DNA of 64,000 bases. Origin: Herbaspirillum sp. DW155 (lineage in GTDB: Bacteria > Pseudomonadota > Gammaproteobacteria > Burkholderiales > Burkholderiaceae_D). The notes below the pieces were generated by a model. That model searched no databases and was not told the DNA's origin. It saw only the letters and a program-made list of their open reading frames with translations. Shown here one piece after another: positions 18,683-26,687 of the stretch (position 1 is the first letter of the stretch; each line of letters begins with the position of its first letter). Both the position numbers and the translations under genes were made by a program. The stretch lies in assembly GCF_037076565.1 (NCBI RefSeq), contig NZ_AP029028.1, positions 2,170,001 to 2,234,000 on the forward strand. Reading direction: 5' to 3'.

Positions 18683-18932
18683 GATTTCCCCTCTGGCGTT
18701 CCCTCGATTGCCAGCTTGTTAAAGACTTTGATCACTGCCTACCTTTGTGAGGTTTTTTGCTCAGTCTGGATTGTCCGTTGGCAGCGGGAATTTGATCGTC
18801 CGAACAGAATGGCAAATTCCCCGCTTATTGGTGCGTTTTGTCAATGCGGCAGTGTTAATGTGCTGCTGTAGATGGCGGAGGTGCGTATTACGCCCCTGCC
18901 GAGGCGGTAAAAATGAACTCAAGAGGTGGGAA
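18683..18932. promoter_or_regulatory. Divergent fliF / fliE control region
   Basis: These 250 bases separate two divergent early flagellar operons and must hold promoters in both directions. No sigma-28 match is visible, which fits class II genes. An AT-richer stretch lies between about 18720 and 18850. I could not assign FlhDC boxes or -10/-35 elements with confidence. The fliE ribosome site AGAGGTGGG lies just before 18933. Confidence 0.5.
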
Positions 18933-19289
18933 ATGGCGATCGACAGCGTGATTGATACCAGCAAGATCGAGGCAATGGTGGCCCAGTTGAAGGCCGCCGC
19001 GGCGCGCGCCCAGGGCGGCGTGGACCCGGTCCAGAACAGCGTGGCGGCAGAAAAGCCGGCCCCGCGGGTGGACTTTTCGGACGTGCTCAAGGGGGCGATC
19101 GATCAGGTCAATGATTCCCAGCAGAAAGCCGCCAAGATGTCGCAGGCTTTTGCGATGGGCGATGATAACGTGAATCTGTCGGATGTGATGATTGCTTCAC
19201 AGAAGGCCAGCATCTCCTTCCAGACCAGCATCCAGGTGCGCAACAAGCTGGTCTCGGCCTACCGCGACATCATGACCATGCAGGTGTGA
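18933..19289 (+). CDS. fliE: Flagellar MS-ring/rod adapter FliE
   Basis: FliE (118 residues) links the MS-ring to the proximal rod and is the first protein exported. The start [15 protein letters not shown] has AGAGGTGGG upstream and gives the normal length; the frame extends to 18747 without family resemblance. The diagnostic C-terminal part is [38 protein letters not shown]. It stands alone, divergent from fliF, and is closed by a strong terminator shared with ycgR. Confidence 0.96.
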   Translation: MAIDSVIDTSKIEAMVAQLKAAAARAQGGVDPVQNSVAAEKPAPRVDFSDVLKGAIDQVNDSQQKAAKMSQAFAMGDDNVNLSDVMIASQKASISFQTSIQVRNKLVSAYRDIMTMQV

Positions 19290-19336
19290 TGCTTGCTGGT
19301 CCTGGTGGCCCGGGAGCGCGGGTCGCAGGATATGAA

Positions 19337-19382
19337 ACAAAACACCCCAGCAACCGGGCGTCCGGTTGCTGGGGTGTTTTGT
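19337..19382. terminator. Bidirectional terminator between fliE and ycgR
   Basis: A perfect 21-bp stem (19337-19357 with 19362-19382) has a 4-base GCGT loop. Its outer arms end in ACAAAAC / GTTTTGT, giving a T-rich tail in both directions. It sits between the converging fliE and the ycgR-ended late operon. Confidence 0.92.
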
Positions 19383-19413
19383 CTTTGGTGCGCCCTTGAT
19401 CCGGGATGGCAGC

Positions 19414-20169
19414 TTATAGCATGCCCGAGGCCTTGGCGTTCTGTTCGCGCTCCAGCTTGGTGATGAAGCGCTGGATGGCGGCCAGGACGGTGCGCGGGAT
19501 GTCGATGAATTGCAGGCCGAAGCGGTTGACCACCTTGCCATTGGTCATCTTGAATTCCTTGCAATCGCGCACCTGCAGCTTGACCGACACCAGGGTGTTG
19601 TCGCCCAGTTCCAGTTGGCAATCCTCATAGGTGGCGCCGATGGCGGTGGGGAGCAGTTTCTTTTCGTCGGTAATGCCGACACCGCCGGCGCTGATGTTGT
19701 TGAGCAGCGTGATCACCGTGATGAAGGAGCCGTCCGACTGGGTGATGCGGAAGGTGCAGCGCAGCGGCTTGGCGATCGGGGTCGGAATGCGGAAGTATTC
19801 GCGCCGCTGCAGGCGCACCAGGCTTTCCGGGATATTCACCTGCAGCGCCGGGCGGTTCTGGTACTCGACCTGGCGTGCGCCGTCCACCGCGAAGGTAATG
19901 CGGATGCTGTTGTAGAGGGCTTCGAAGTTGATGCGCTTGCTGCTCACGATGCTCTCGTTGAGCATGGCGCTGGGCGCGGCGTCGATGATGAGCGAGTCGT
20001 CATCGGCATCAACCTCCAGAATGGAAGTGATCACGGATTCGGATCCGCCCTTGATCAGCAGGCTCAGGAGCTGGTTCTTCTCCATCATGCTGGTCAGCAG
20101 GGCAATGATCTCCCGCCGTGAATGAACCCGGTATGGGCTGTCGTCGTCGATCTCGTCGTGGTTGGCCAT
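19414..20169 (-). CDS. ycgR: PilZ-domain flagellar brake protein YcgR
   Basis: YcgR binds cyclic di-GMP through its PilZ domain and then acts on the motor to slow or bias rotation. The 251-residue protein has an N-terminal YcgR-N domain (about 1-118) and a PilZ domain from about 120. The c-di-GMP ligands are visible: RREYFR (R123-x3-R127) and NNISAGG (N158, S160, G163). It is the last gene of the fliD-S-T-fliK2-flhB2 run, 27 bases after the FlhB-tail gene. Confidence 0.93.
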   Translation of the reverse strand: MANHDEIDDDSPYRVHSRREIIALLTSMMEKNQLLSLLIKGGSESVITSILEVDADDDSLIIDAAPSAMLNESIVSSKRINFEALYNSIRITFAVDGARQVEYQNRPALQVNIPESLVRLQRREYFRIPTPIAKPLRCTFRITQSDGSFITVITLLNNISAGGVGITDEKKLLPTAIGATYEDCQLELGDNTLVSVKLQVRDCKEFKMTNGKVVNRFGLQFIDIPRTVLAAIQRFITKLEREQNAKASGML

Positions 20170-20196
20170 CTGTGAGTGCGTCTGGTACGTCGTAAT

Positions 20197-20541
20197 TCAG
20201 CGAGTGGAATCGCTTTCCCCTGGGAACTTATTTGAATAATTTGACCCTGTATCATACATCACTGCCCCGCTTAATTGCATATTTTCAATACGATATAACC
20301 AGGCAAGCAATTCGGCCACGGTGCGGTACAGCGCGGGGGGGATCTGCTGGTCCAGTTCGACCTGCATCAGTAACGAGACCAGTTCCTTGGATTCGTGGAC
20401 GTAGACGCCGGCATCGCGCGCCCGCGCGATGATGGCTTCGGCCACCAGGCCACGGCCCTTGGCCACTACCTGGGGGGCTGCCTGGCTGGCGTTGTAGGCC
20501 AGGGCCACGGCATTTTGCAGCGGGATGTTAGGTTTCTCCAT
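20197..20541 (-). CDS. Orphan FlhB C-terminal-domain protein (FlhB2/FhlB-like)
   Basis: This 114-residue soluble protein resembles only the cytoplasmic C-terminal domain of FlhB, the part cut off by autocleavage in the export switch protein. The matching segment is AVALAYNASQAAPQVVAKGRGLVAEAIIARARDAGVYVHESKELVSLL, then LDQQIPPALYRTVAELLAWLYRIE. It has no membrane helices and no NPTH cleavage site; the homology begins just after where that site would be. Its start lies 14 bases inside the preceding FliK-like gene, so the two are translationally coupled. Such orphan domains occur beside fliK-like genes in other bacteria. The function is not established; a role in export specificity is inference. 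Confidence 0.85.
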   Translation of the reverse strand: MEKPNIPLQNAVALAYNASQAAPQVVAKGRGLVAEAIIARARDAGVYVHESKELVSLLMQVELDQQIPPALYRTVAELLAWLYRIENMQLSGAVMYDTGSNYSNKFPGESDSTR

Positions 20542-21721
20542 CGGCTTGCTTGACGATCAGTGAGTCGAGGGAGGTGCCGGCGGCGGCCATGGCATTGGCA
20601 AAGAGGCTACTGTTGCCGCGCAGGGCGGAGGCGGCAGCTTCGTTGTCCGCTTTCACCTGCACGTGGACCTGCTGACCAATCAGGCGGATCGAGGCCGACA
20701 CGCTGCCCAGATGAGCAAAGTTGAAGCGCACCACGCTGTGCCAGGAGGGCGCGCCTTGCTCCTCGGTGGTGCCGTTGGAGGGGGAATCCTGGCCATGTTC
20801 CTGGTTGATTTCCCATTCCATCTTCTGGCCCGGCCACACTTCGCCATGCCAGACCACGCGTTGCTGTTCCAGCGCATTGAGCTGCAGGTTGATGATCTGT
20901 CCCAGCTGGTTCTGCGCCGGATCGCTGTCGCTGAGCAGGTTGATTTCGCCGCCGTTCCGGGCGGCCACCTGGGCTTGCGGCTCCTTCATCAGCTCTTCGG
21001 TGGGACGCTGGCCGGCGGCCCAGGCGGCGACGTGGGACTCATAGAAGACGCCGCTGTGGCTGATCCCGTCCTTGAGCGCCGCCGCCATTTGATCCACGGG
21101 TACGCCCGCTTTGGGTAGCAGCGGGGCAGGGGCGCTGATGTGGTCGGCGACGTCGCCTTGTTGCGAAGCATGCAGCAAGGTATCGATCAGGCGAGCGGCA
21201 TTGCTGAGCGTGGTAGTGGTGCTGGCGGGCGCCCCCGACTGGCCCTGGCCTGCGCCTTTGGCCTGGGTGTTGACGGCGACGTCCTCGTGCTGGGCGATCT
21301 GGCCGGTACCGCTTTCATCGCGTGTGACGAACTGCAGTGACTTCAGGTCCTTTTGCATGGCGCGTCCGGCCGTGCTCAGGGCGACCGAGGCGCTTTCTTC
21401 ATCGGGACGGATGCTGTTTTCGTGGACCGAGAAGGTCGGGCGCGGGTCTTTGGAGACCAGGGTCAAGGTCAGCGTATCGCCGACCTTGGCGCTGTTGGGC
21501 AGCACCATGCGCGCGGCCGTGTTGGCGATGCGCACAAGAAAGGTGCCGTCATTGAAGTTGGAGAGGATGCGGCCCGCCATTTGCTGGCCCACCGCAATCT
21601 GGGCCAGGCGGCTGAAGGCTTCCTGCCGCGCATCGGCAACCGAAACGACGGCAGTGGCCGCTTCGACGGGATTGACGGGCTGGACGGCGCTGGCGATATC
21701 GGCCCGCGGCAACATGGTCAA
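20528..21721 (-). CDS. Second FliK-like protein (Flg_hook domain)
   Basis: This 397-residue protein has a disordered N-terminal and middle region and a C-terminal domain resembling the FliK hook-length control domain: WPGQKMEWEINQE, WHSVVRFNFAHLGSVSASIRLIGQQVHVQVKADNEAAASALRG and LFANAMAAAGTSLDSL. It is distinct in sequence from the FliK at 11790-13133, which sits in the expected fliJ-fliK-fliL place. It overlaps fliT by 4 bases (ATGA) and the FlhB-tail gene by 14. Possible roles are a late export factor or ruler paralogue; none can be assigned from sequence. Confidence 0.8.
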   Translation of the reverse strand: MTMLPRADIASAVQPVNPVEAATAVVSVADARQEAFSRLAQIAVGQQMAGRILSNFNDGTFLVRIANTAARMVLPNSAKVGDTLTLTLVSKDPRPTFSVHENSIRPDEESASVALSTAGRAMQKDLKSLQFVTRDESGTGQIAQHEDVAVNTQAKGAGQGQSGAPASTTTTLSNAARLIDTLLHASQQGDVADHISAPAPLLPKAGVPVDQMAAALKDGISHSGVFYESHVAAWAAGQRPTEELMKEPQAQVAARNGGEINLLSDSDPAQNQLGQIINLQLNALEQQRVVWHGEVWPGQKMEWEINQEHGQDSPSNGTTEEQGAPSWHSVVRFNFAHLGSVSASIRLIGQQVHVQVKADNEAAASALRGNSSLFANAMAAAGTSLDSLIVKQADGET

Positions 21722-22056
21722 CTACCCATGCCGTAGGTATTGAGCAGCTTCTGTTCGGTCTGGTTGCTTTGGATCAGCGCTGACAGCTTGCGCAAGCCGG
21801 GTTCGGTGAGGTTGCGGATGTCGCGGTCGTCTTCCAGGATCTTCTTGATGATGTCGACCTTGCGGTGACGCAGCGGCTCTGGGAGGGTGACGCTTTCCTC
21901 GCTGTAGCGCAGGCTGGCAATGTGTTTGCCGCATTGGGCTTCCAGCGCCGCCAGCAAATCCCAGTCGCCCGCGCGGGCGGCCGAAAGCATCTCATCGGTC
22001 AGTTGCGAGATGGACTCGTAAATGGCGATGATCTCGTCACCGTTCATGTCAGTCAA
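21718..22056 (-). CDS. fliT: Flagellar export chaperone FliT
   Basis: This 112-residue, mostly helical protein follows fliS with a 4-base ATGA overlap, the usual fliS-fliT arrangement. FliT is the chaperone of the filament cap FliD and in enterics also restrains FlhDC. The pattern YESISQLTDEMLSAARAGDWDLLAALEAQCGKHIASL fits the FliT family helices. Sequence conservation is low, so position carries part of the call. Confidence 0.88.
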   Translation of the reverse strand: MTDMNGDEIIAIYESISQLTDEMLSAARAGDWDLLAALEAQCGKHIASLRYSEESVTLPEPLRHRKVDIIKKILEDDRDIRNLTEPGLRKLSALIQSNQTEQKLLNTYGMGS

Positions 22057-22511
22057 GCCTTTGCAAAGCTGGTGTGGGAGGGGTCCTGCAACATGGCCAT
22101 CTGCGGCGCCGCCTGTGCGGTATTCGGGCCGATCTGTTCCCAGGCCGAACGGATGTCATCCAGCAGTCCGTGGATCTCGTCCAGGATGGCCGGATTGTTG
22201 GTGGCGTTGGCCTCGAACAGGCGGCGACTCATGTACTCATAGAGCGAATCCAGATTGAGCGCCAGTTCGCCGCCGACTTCCTTGTTCAGGCTGGCACGCA
22301 GGCCATTGTCGATGATCAGGATGGCCTTGGTGATGGATTCGCCCTTGTCCTTGATGTTGCCCTCGCCCATGGACTTCTTGCCCAAGGCAATCGCCACCAG
22401 TGCGCCGTCGAAGAGCATGGTAATGAGCTTGTGCGGGCTGGCGGCGATCACGCCGGTTTCCACCCCGATGTTGGCGTAGGCATTGGCCCCGCGTTTCATG
22501 CTTCCGAACAT
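22053..22511 (-). CDS. fliS: Flagellin chaperone FliS
   Basis: FliS (152 residues) binds the C-terminus of flagellin in the cytoplasm and prevents early polymerisation. Family features are the N-terminal AYANIGVETGVIAASPHKLITMLFDGAL, then LIIDNGLRASLNKEVGGELALNLDSLYEYMSRRLFEAN. It lies 28 bases after fliD. The C-terminal 20 residues are an extension beyond the four-helix bundle. Confidence 0.95.
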   Translation of the reverse strand: MFGSMKRGANAYANIGVETGVIAASPHKLITMLFDGALVAIALGKKSMGEGNIKDKGESITKAILIIDNGLRASLNKEVGGELALNLDSLYEYMSRRLFEANATNNPAILDEIHGLLDDIRSAWEQIGPNTAQAAPQMAMLQDPSHTSFAKA

Positions 22512-22539
22512 GACGTTCTCCTATGTTCGCGGTAACGCT

Positions 22540-24609
22540 TCAACTGCTCTTGGCCAGGCTGGCCAGTTGCTGCGTCAGGTAACTTTGCGTCGACTGCATG
22601 CTGGCTAGGGTCGTGTTGAGCCGGTTGAACTGATTGGTGTAGTCATCCTGCAGATTGGACAAACGCTTCTGCACGGTGGTCTGGCGATCCTGGTTGATCT
22701 TCAGACTGGCCTGCAGGCCGTTGGTCTTGGAGGCGATGATGCCGCTATCGCTCAGCAGACTCGTCATCAGGGTCTGCAACTTGGTGACGATACCATTTTT
22801 GGAGGATGTAGTGTTGGTCGTATCCGGATCGGTGCCAGTGAAGAGATTGGCAATGCCCGCGAAATTGTTGGTGGTGGCCGTGGTCAGTTTGGCAGCGTCC
22901 AGCGCCAGGGTGCCATCCTTCTGGAAGCTGATGCCGATGTCGGACAGGCTGCTGATGCCGTTGCCGCCATCCACGCTGGCAAAGAGGGTGTTGCGCAGCT
23001 GGTTCATGATGGTCTGCACCGAGGACTCGCTGGCCAGCGGGGCCGAGGTGTTGGCCTGGCCCAGGGTGGTCGAGGGCGTCTGCGCAGTCATGCCCGCTAC
23101 CGCCTTGGCCAGGGTGTTGTAGGCCGTCACGAAACTGTTGGCGGCGGTGCTGATGCCTGAAGTGTCGTTGCTGATGTTCAGCGTGAAATTGTCGGACGAA
23201 TTGGTGACCTTGGACAGGTTCAGCGTGACGCCGGAAATGACGTTCTCGACCTTGTTGCTGGTGCTGGTCACGGCTACGCCGTCGATGGACAGCTTGGCAT
23301 CCTGGGCCTTGAGCAATTGGCCCATGCCACTCATGGTCAGGCCGGAATAGTCGCCCGTGCCCGTGAGGGAGACCGCAGCCGTCGCGCTGCTGCCGGTGGG
23401 AGTCAATACCAGGTGGTTGTTGGTGCCATCGTTGCTGATGGAAGCGGTCACGCCGGCGCTGGCGCTGTTGATGGCGCTCATGACCTGGTTCAGGTCGATA
23501 TTGCCGCTGCCATTGGCGGTCGGGTTGATGGCCACCGTAGTGTCGCCGACCTTCAGGCTCAGCGTGCCGGAGCTGTAGGTCTGGCTGGTCCCGACGTTGG
23601 ACGAGATGACCGTGCCGCTGGTGTCGGCGTTGAACACCGAAAAATTGCCGGTGCCGGTGATCTTGATGGTATTGGCCGCGCCGCTGTCCTTGGCCGTGAT
23701 GACCAGGTGGTCGTTGGTTCCGTCGCTGACGATGGAGGCGTTCACGCCTGCATCGCTGCTGTTGATGGCGTCCCGCACGCCGGCCAGCGTGTTGGAGGCG
23801 GGCTGGATGATGGCGGTGGAGCCGGTGCCGGTCTTGATGGCCAGGATGCCGTTGTCGAAGGTGGTGCCCGGCGCGATGGCGGCCGAGCTCAGTTTTTCCG
23901 TCTGCGCCAGTTGCGACACGGCGACCGAGTAGGTGCCCGAGGCCGCCTTGGTGGCGTCACGCGGGGCCTGGATTTGAGTCATCGTACTCGGCGTCGAGCT
24001 GGAGGGATCGTACGCGAATGCGGACAGGCTGTTGTTGGCACTCACCTTGATGGTGTTGGCGGTGCCGCCGGTGTTCGACTCCAGCACCAGGTGGTCGCCG
24101 TTGCTGTCGGTGGTGATGGAAGCGGTGACGCCGGCCTTGGAGGCGTTGATCGCATCGCGCACGCCGGCCAGCGTGGAATTTGCCTGCAAGGTGATGAAGG
24201 TGGGCGAATTGGTGCCGATCTTGATGGCGATCGAATCGCCGGCATTGTAGGTGGTGCCGCTGCTGACCCCGGCCGACTGAATCTTCTGCGCCAGGATCTT
24301 GGTCGAGTCATCGGTGTTGACGTCGGCCGTGAAGGGATCGGTCGTCAGGTTGCTGCCGGTGCCGGCGTTGCTCACGGAACTCTTCTGGGAGCTGAAACTT
24401 GCTGCAGTCATCGCCTTGAGCGCCGACTGATAGGTCGACAGCGCGCCTTTGAGGCTGCCGTAGGCGGAGATGAGAGTGTTGTAGCTGCTGGCCTGGGTGG
24501 TCAGCGGTGTGAGCTGGGACTGGCTTTCAGCCGAAATCAGCTTGCTGACGAGGGTGGCCACATCGAGTGGGCCTGCCGATGTGGAAATGGTGCCGGTGGA
24601 AGTCGCCAC
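22540..24609 (-). CDS. fliD: Filament cap protein FliD, repeat-expanded
   Basis: FliD (hook-associated protein 2) forms the cap under which flagellin polymerises. Both ends are typical: GPLDVATLVSKLISAESQSQLTPL at residues 13-36 and the C-terminal coiled coil KINQDRQTTVQKRLSNLQDDYTNQFNRLNTTLASMQSTQSYLTQQLASL. At 689 residues it is much longer than the 450-480 common in enterics. The excess is explained by three tandem copies of an about 85-residue module containing flagellin-IN type sequence (residues about 116-201, 246-329, 341-426). Expression is probably from the fliC promoter through flaG, since no sigma-28 site is visible in the 230 bases upstream. Confidence 0.95.
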   Translation of the reverse strand: MATSTGTISTSAGPLDVATLVSKLISAESQSQLTPLTTQASSYNTLISAYGSLKGALSTYQSALKAMTAASFSSQKSSVSNAGTGSNLTTDPFTADVNTDDSTKILAQKIQSAGVSSGTTYNAGDSIAIKIGTNSPTFITLQANSTLAGVRDAINASKAGVTASITTDSNGDHLVLESNTGGTANTIKVSANNSLSAFAYDPSSSTPSTMTQIQAPRDATKAASGTYSVAVSQLAQTEKLSSAAIAPGTTFDNGILAIKTGTGSTAIIQPASNTLAGVRDAINSSDAGVNASIVSDGTNDHLVITAKDSGAANTIKITGTGNFSVFNADTSGTVISSNVGTSQTYSSGTLSLKVGDTTVAINPTANGSGNIDLNQVMSAINSASAGVTASISNDGTNNHLVLTPTGSSATAAVSLTGTGDYSGLTMSGMGQLLKAQDAKLSIDGVAVTSTSNKVENVISGVTLNLSKVTNSSDNFTLNISNDTSGISTAANSFVTAYNTLAKAVAGMTAQTPSTTLGQANTSAPLASESSVQTIMNQLRNTLFASVDGGNGISSLSDIGISFQKDGTLALDAAKLTTATTNNFAGIANLFTGTDPDTTNTTSSKNGIVTKLQTLMTSLLSDSGIIASKTNGLQASLKINQDRQTTVQKRLSNLQDDYTNQFNRLNTTLASMQSTQSYLTQQLASLAKSS
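23332..24264 (-). repeat. Three tandem 85-residue modules inside fliD
   Basis: Each unit begins with a G-rich strand pair (TTYNAGDSIAIKIG; TTFDNGILAIKTG; QTYSSGTLSLKVG). It then has AINxSxAGVxASIxxDGxNxHLVL and ends in a TIKVS/TIKITGTG/AVSLTGTG strand. Units 1 and 2 also share LAGVRDAIN. The copies have diverged at both protein and DNA level, so they are old duplications rather than recent ones. Confidence 0.85.
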
Positions 24610-24839
24610 GGTTCAACTCCTGAATCTTTGCGTGAGGCACAGCGCTGTGCAATGGTCCAGCGCGGTCAAGAGGAGATGGGCTCTCAAGTACGGCGTCGGG
24701 GCAGAGGAGGGACGCTGTGCGGGATAACTGCGGGAATCCGTTATGAACTGGGGTAGCCGAATCCGTCATGCGCAATGAGCGAGCACTGACGCATGCGGGT
24801 TTCGAGCCACTGCAGTTCGTACCAGACTCGAGGGAAAAC
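24610..24839. other. Gap between flaG and fliD
   Basis: These 230 bases hold no convincing gene. I looked on the minus strand for a sigma-28 promoter for fliD and found none, and saw no terminator hairpin with a T-run. The segment may simply be the untranslated spacer of a fliC-flaG-fliD transcript. Confidence 0.5.
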
Positions 24840-25199
24840 TCAAGCCTTTTCCTTGATCAGCAAGCCTTGCATCTTGTCGATCGATTTGGCGATGGCGATC
24901 GCTTCTTCACTGGGAATCTGACGAATCACGGTATCGGTAGCCGTATCGACCACTTTGATGATGGTCTTGCCGGTATCCTGGTCTTTGGAAAAATTCAGTG
25001 CGGCAGCATTGGCGGCTGCAAAATCGTTCAGCTTGCCTACGGCGTCGTTGACTTCGCTTTCGGTTGCGCGGCGAGCTTCCGGGGTGGCCGCCGGTGCGAC
25101 CGTCGATACCACGGGATCGGGCTTGTCGGCCGCCTTCGGTGCTGCATATGCAGTACCGGAGTCGCCAGCAGCGGTGATATTAAGTGGGGCAATCGACAT
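24840..25199 (-). CDS. flaG: FlaG-family flagellar protein
   Basis: This 119-residue protein is FlaG, a small protein found between fliC and fliD in many polar and lateral flagellar systems, where it influences filament length. The C-terminal FlaG domain is clear: AAALNFSKDQDTGKTIIKVVDTATDTVIRQIPSEEAIAIAKSIDKMQGLL. The N-terminal half is Ala/Pro-rich and variable. It follows fliC by 78 bases that contain a stem-loop. Confidence 0.92.
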   Translation of the reverse strand: MSIAPLNITAAGDSGTAYAAPKAADKPDPVVSTVAPAATPEARRATESEVNDAVGKLNDFAAANAAALNFSKDQDTGKTIIKVVDTATDTVIRQIPSEEAIAIAKSIDKMQGLLIKEKA

Positions 25200-25223
25200 G
25201 GTACTACTCCCTTCCTTAAAGGA

Positions 25224-25256
25224 ACGTGCGGAGAATAAGGACTATCCCCCGCACGT
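25224..25256 (-). other. Stem-loop in the fliC-flaG intercistronic region
   Basis: ACGTGCGG (25224-25231) pairs with CCGCACGT (25249-25256), an 8-bp GC-rich stem with a 17-base loop. There is no T-run after it on the minus strand, so it looks like a partial terminator or mRNA-stabilising 3' structure for the abundant fliC message rather than a full stop. Confidence 0.6.
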
Positions 25257-25277
25257 CATCCTACCTAGCTATCTGGC

Positions 25278-26366
25278 TTATTTCAACAGCGAGAGGACTT
25301 GCTGCGGCGCCGAGTTGGCCTGCGACAGCATCGCCGTACCAGCTTGTTGCAGGATCTGCGCACGGGTCAGGTTCGCGGTTTCCTGCGCGTAGTCGGTATC
25401 CATGATACGGCTGCGCGATGCGGTGATGTTCTCGCTCGACACTTGCAAGTTGCTGATGACGGCGCTGAAGCGGTTCTGCACGGCACCGAACTCGGCACGC
25501 TTGGAGGAGATCAGGCTGATGGCCTTGTCCAGGTTCTGGATCGCCTTCTGAGCGTCGCTCTGTGCGGACGGAGCAGCAACTGCCTGATCCAGCGACAGCT
25601 TGGCGCTGTCAACAGCTTGTTGCAGGGCCACAGCCGAGGAAGCCAGGGCAGTGGCCGACAGGGACGAGCCGGTGGCGAACAGGTTGTCCAGGGCAGCCTT
25701 GGCCGAGGTGTAGGTCGCTTGCGCGGTGCTCACGCCGGAAGTGTTGCCCAGACCGATCAGGCCGCTGGCGCTGGTGCCGATCACGTTGGCGATGGTGGCG
25801 TTGTTCGACAGGTCATCCAGGGTGATGGTGATCTGGTCGTTCAGCTTGTTGTCTTGCACGTTGGCGCCGACCTGGAAGGACAGGGTCAGGGAGGCCGACA
25901 CGTTGGCCGAGCTGGAGCCCACGCCAGCGGATGCGCCTTGGCCCACGCCGGTGAACAGGTTTTGGCCGTTGAAGCTGGTGCCGTTCAGAACGCGGAACAC
26001 TTCCTGCGACAGCTGGGTGTATTCGTCGTTGAGGGTCTTGCGGTCTTGTGCGCTGTTGGTGCCGTTGGCAGCCTGCACAGCCAGTTCACGCATACGTTGC
26101 AGGTTATCGCCGACGGTCGACAGAGCGCCTTCAGCGGTTTGCGCCATCGAGATACCGTCGTTGGCGTTACGTTGAGCAACTGCCAGACCCTTGATCTGGG
26201 AGTTCATGCGGTCGGCGATGGCCAGGCCGGCGGCGTCGTCCTTGGCGCTGTTGACACGCAGACCGGAAGACAGACGTTGGATCGAGGTATTGAGCGACGA
26301 CTGCGAGGAATTCAGGTTCCGCTGCGTATTGAGCGACGGAATGTTGGTATTGATGACTGATGCCAT
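25278..26366 (-). CDS. fliC: Flagellin FliC
   Basis: Flagellin (362 residues) is the filament subunit. The N-terminal D0/D1 region ([71 protein letters not shown]) and the C-terminal D1/D0 region ([49 protein letters not shown], ending VLSLLK) are fully conserved. The [12 protein letters not shown] stretch is of the type recognised by TLR5 and FLS2-like receptors. The variable middle is short. A TAGGAGAA ribosome site and a sigma-28 promoter lie upstream. Confidence 0.97.
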   Translation of the reverse strand: MASVINTNIPSLNTQRNLNSSQSSLNTSIQRLSSGLRVNSAKDDAAGLAIADRMNSQIKGLAVAQRNANDGISMAQTAEGALSTVGDNLQRMRELAVQAANGTNSAQDRKTLNDEYTQLSQEVFRVLNGTSFNGQNLFTGVGQGASAGVGSSSANVSASLTLSFQVGANVQDNKLNDQITITLDDLSNNATIANVIGTSASGLIGLGNTSGVSTAQATYTSAKAALDNLFATGSSLSATALASSAVALQQAVDSAKLSLDQAVAAPSAQSDAQKAIQNLDKAISLISSKRAEFGAVQNRFSAVISNLQVSSENITASRSRIMDTDYAQETANLTRAQILQQAGTAMLSQANSAPQQVLSLLK

Positions 26367-26466
26367 GTTAATTCTCCTAAGATTTGAGACCGATGATCCG
26401 AGTTTCAGTGCCTAACGTTGGTCTTCTACCCATGAGCCCCAGGCGTTTCAACCTCTGTTGATTGCT

Positions 26467-26493
26467 TTATCGGGCAGTCTTGGAAAAAGTTTA
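26467..26493 (-). promoter_or_regulatory. Sigma-28 (FliA) promoter of fliC
   Basis: Read on the minus strand, the -35 is TAAACTTT (26486-26493; 7 of 8 match to TAAAGTTT), followed by an 11-base spacer and the -10 CCCGATAA (26467-26474; 7 of 8 match to GCCGATAA). It lies about 100 bases before the fliC start, leaving a long 5' untranslated region. Confidence 0.82.
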
Positions 26494-26636
26494 GGGCTTG
26501 CGCAAAAAAATCTTTTTCAAGGCTTTCCGAACTAAAACTGCGTGCTTTGAAACTCCAAGCAACTCCTTTTTCGACGGCAATTCGAAAAACTTTAGGAAAA
26601 TCCCTGTTGCGGTAAAGAAAAAGCTGCCGAAAAGCA

Positions 26637-26661
26637 AAAACCGCCCGGGCAGGGCGGTTTT
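26637..26661 (-). terminator. Terminator after the TPR-glycosyltransferase gene
   Basis: AAAACCGCCC (26637-26646) and GGGCGGTTTT (26652-26661) form a perfect 10-bp stem with a 5-base loop. Read on the minus strand it is followed by TTTGCTTTT. It separates the TPR gene from the fliC promoter. Confidence 0.85.
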
Positions 26662-26687
26662 CGTACCTCGCAGCGCGGCTGGACAGC

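Noticed and set aside
18810..18825. Sigma-54-like sequence TGGCA-N8-GC before fliE
   Set aside because: It has the GG/GC spacing but matches only about 7 of 10 consensus positions, with CC instead of TT before GC. Nothing else nearby suggests sigma-54 control of this locus.
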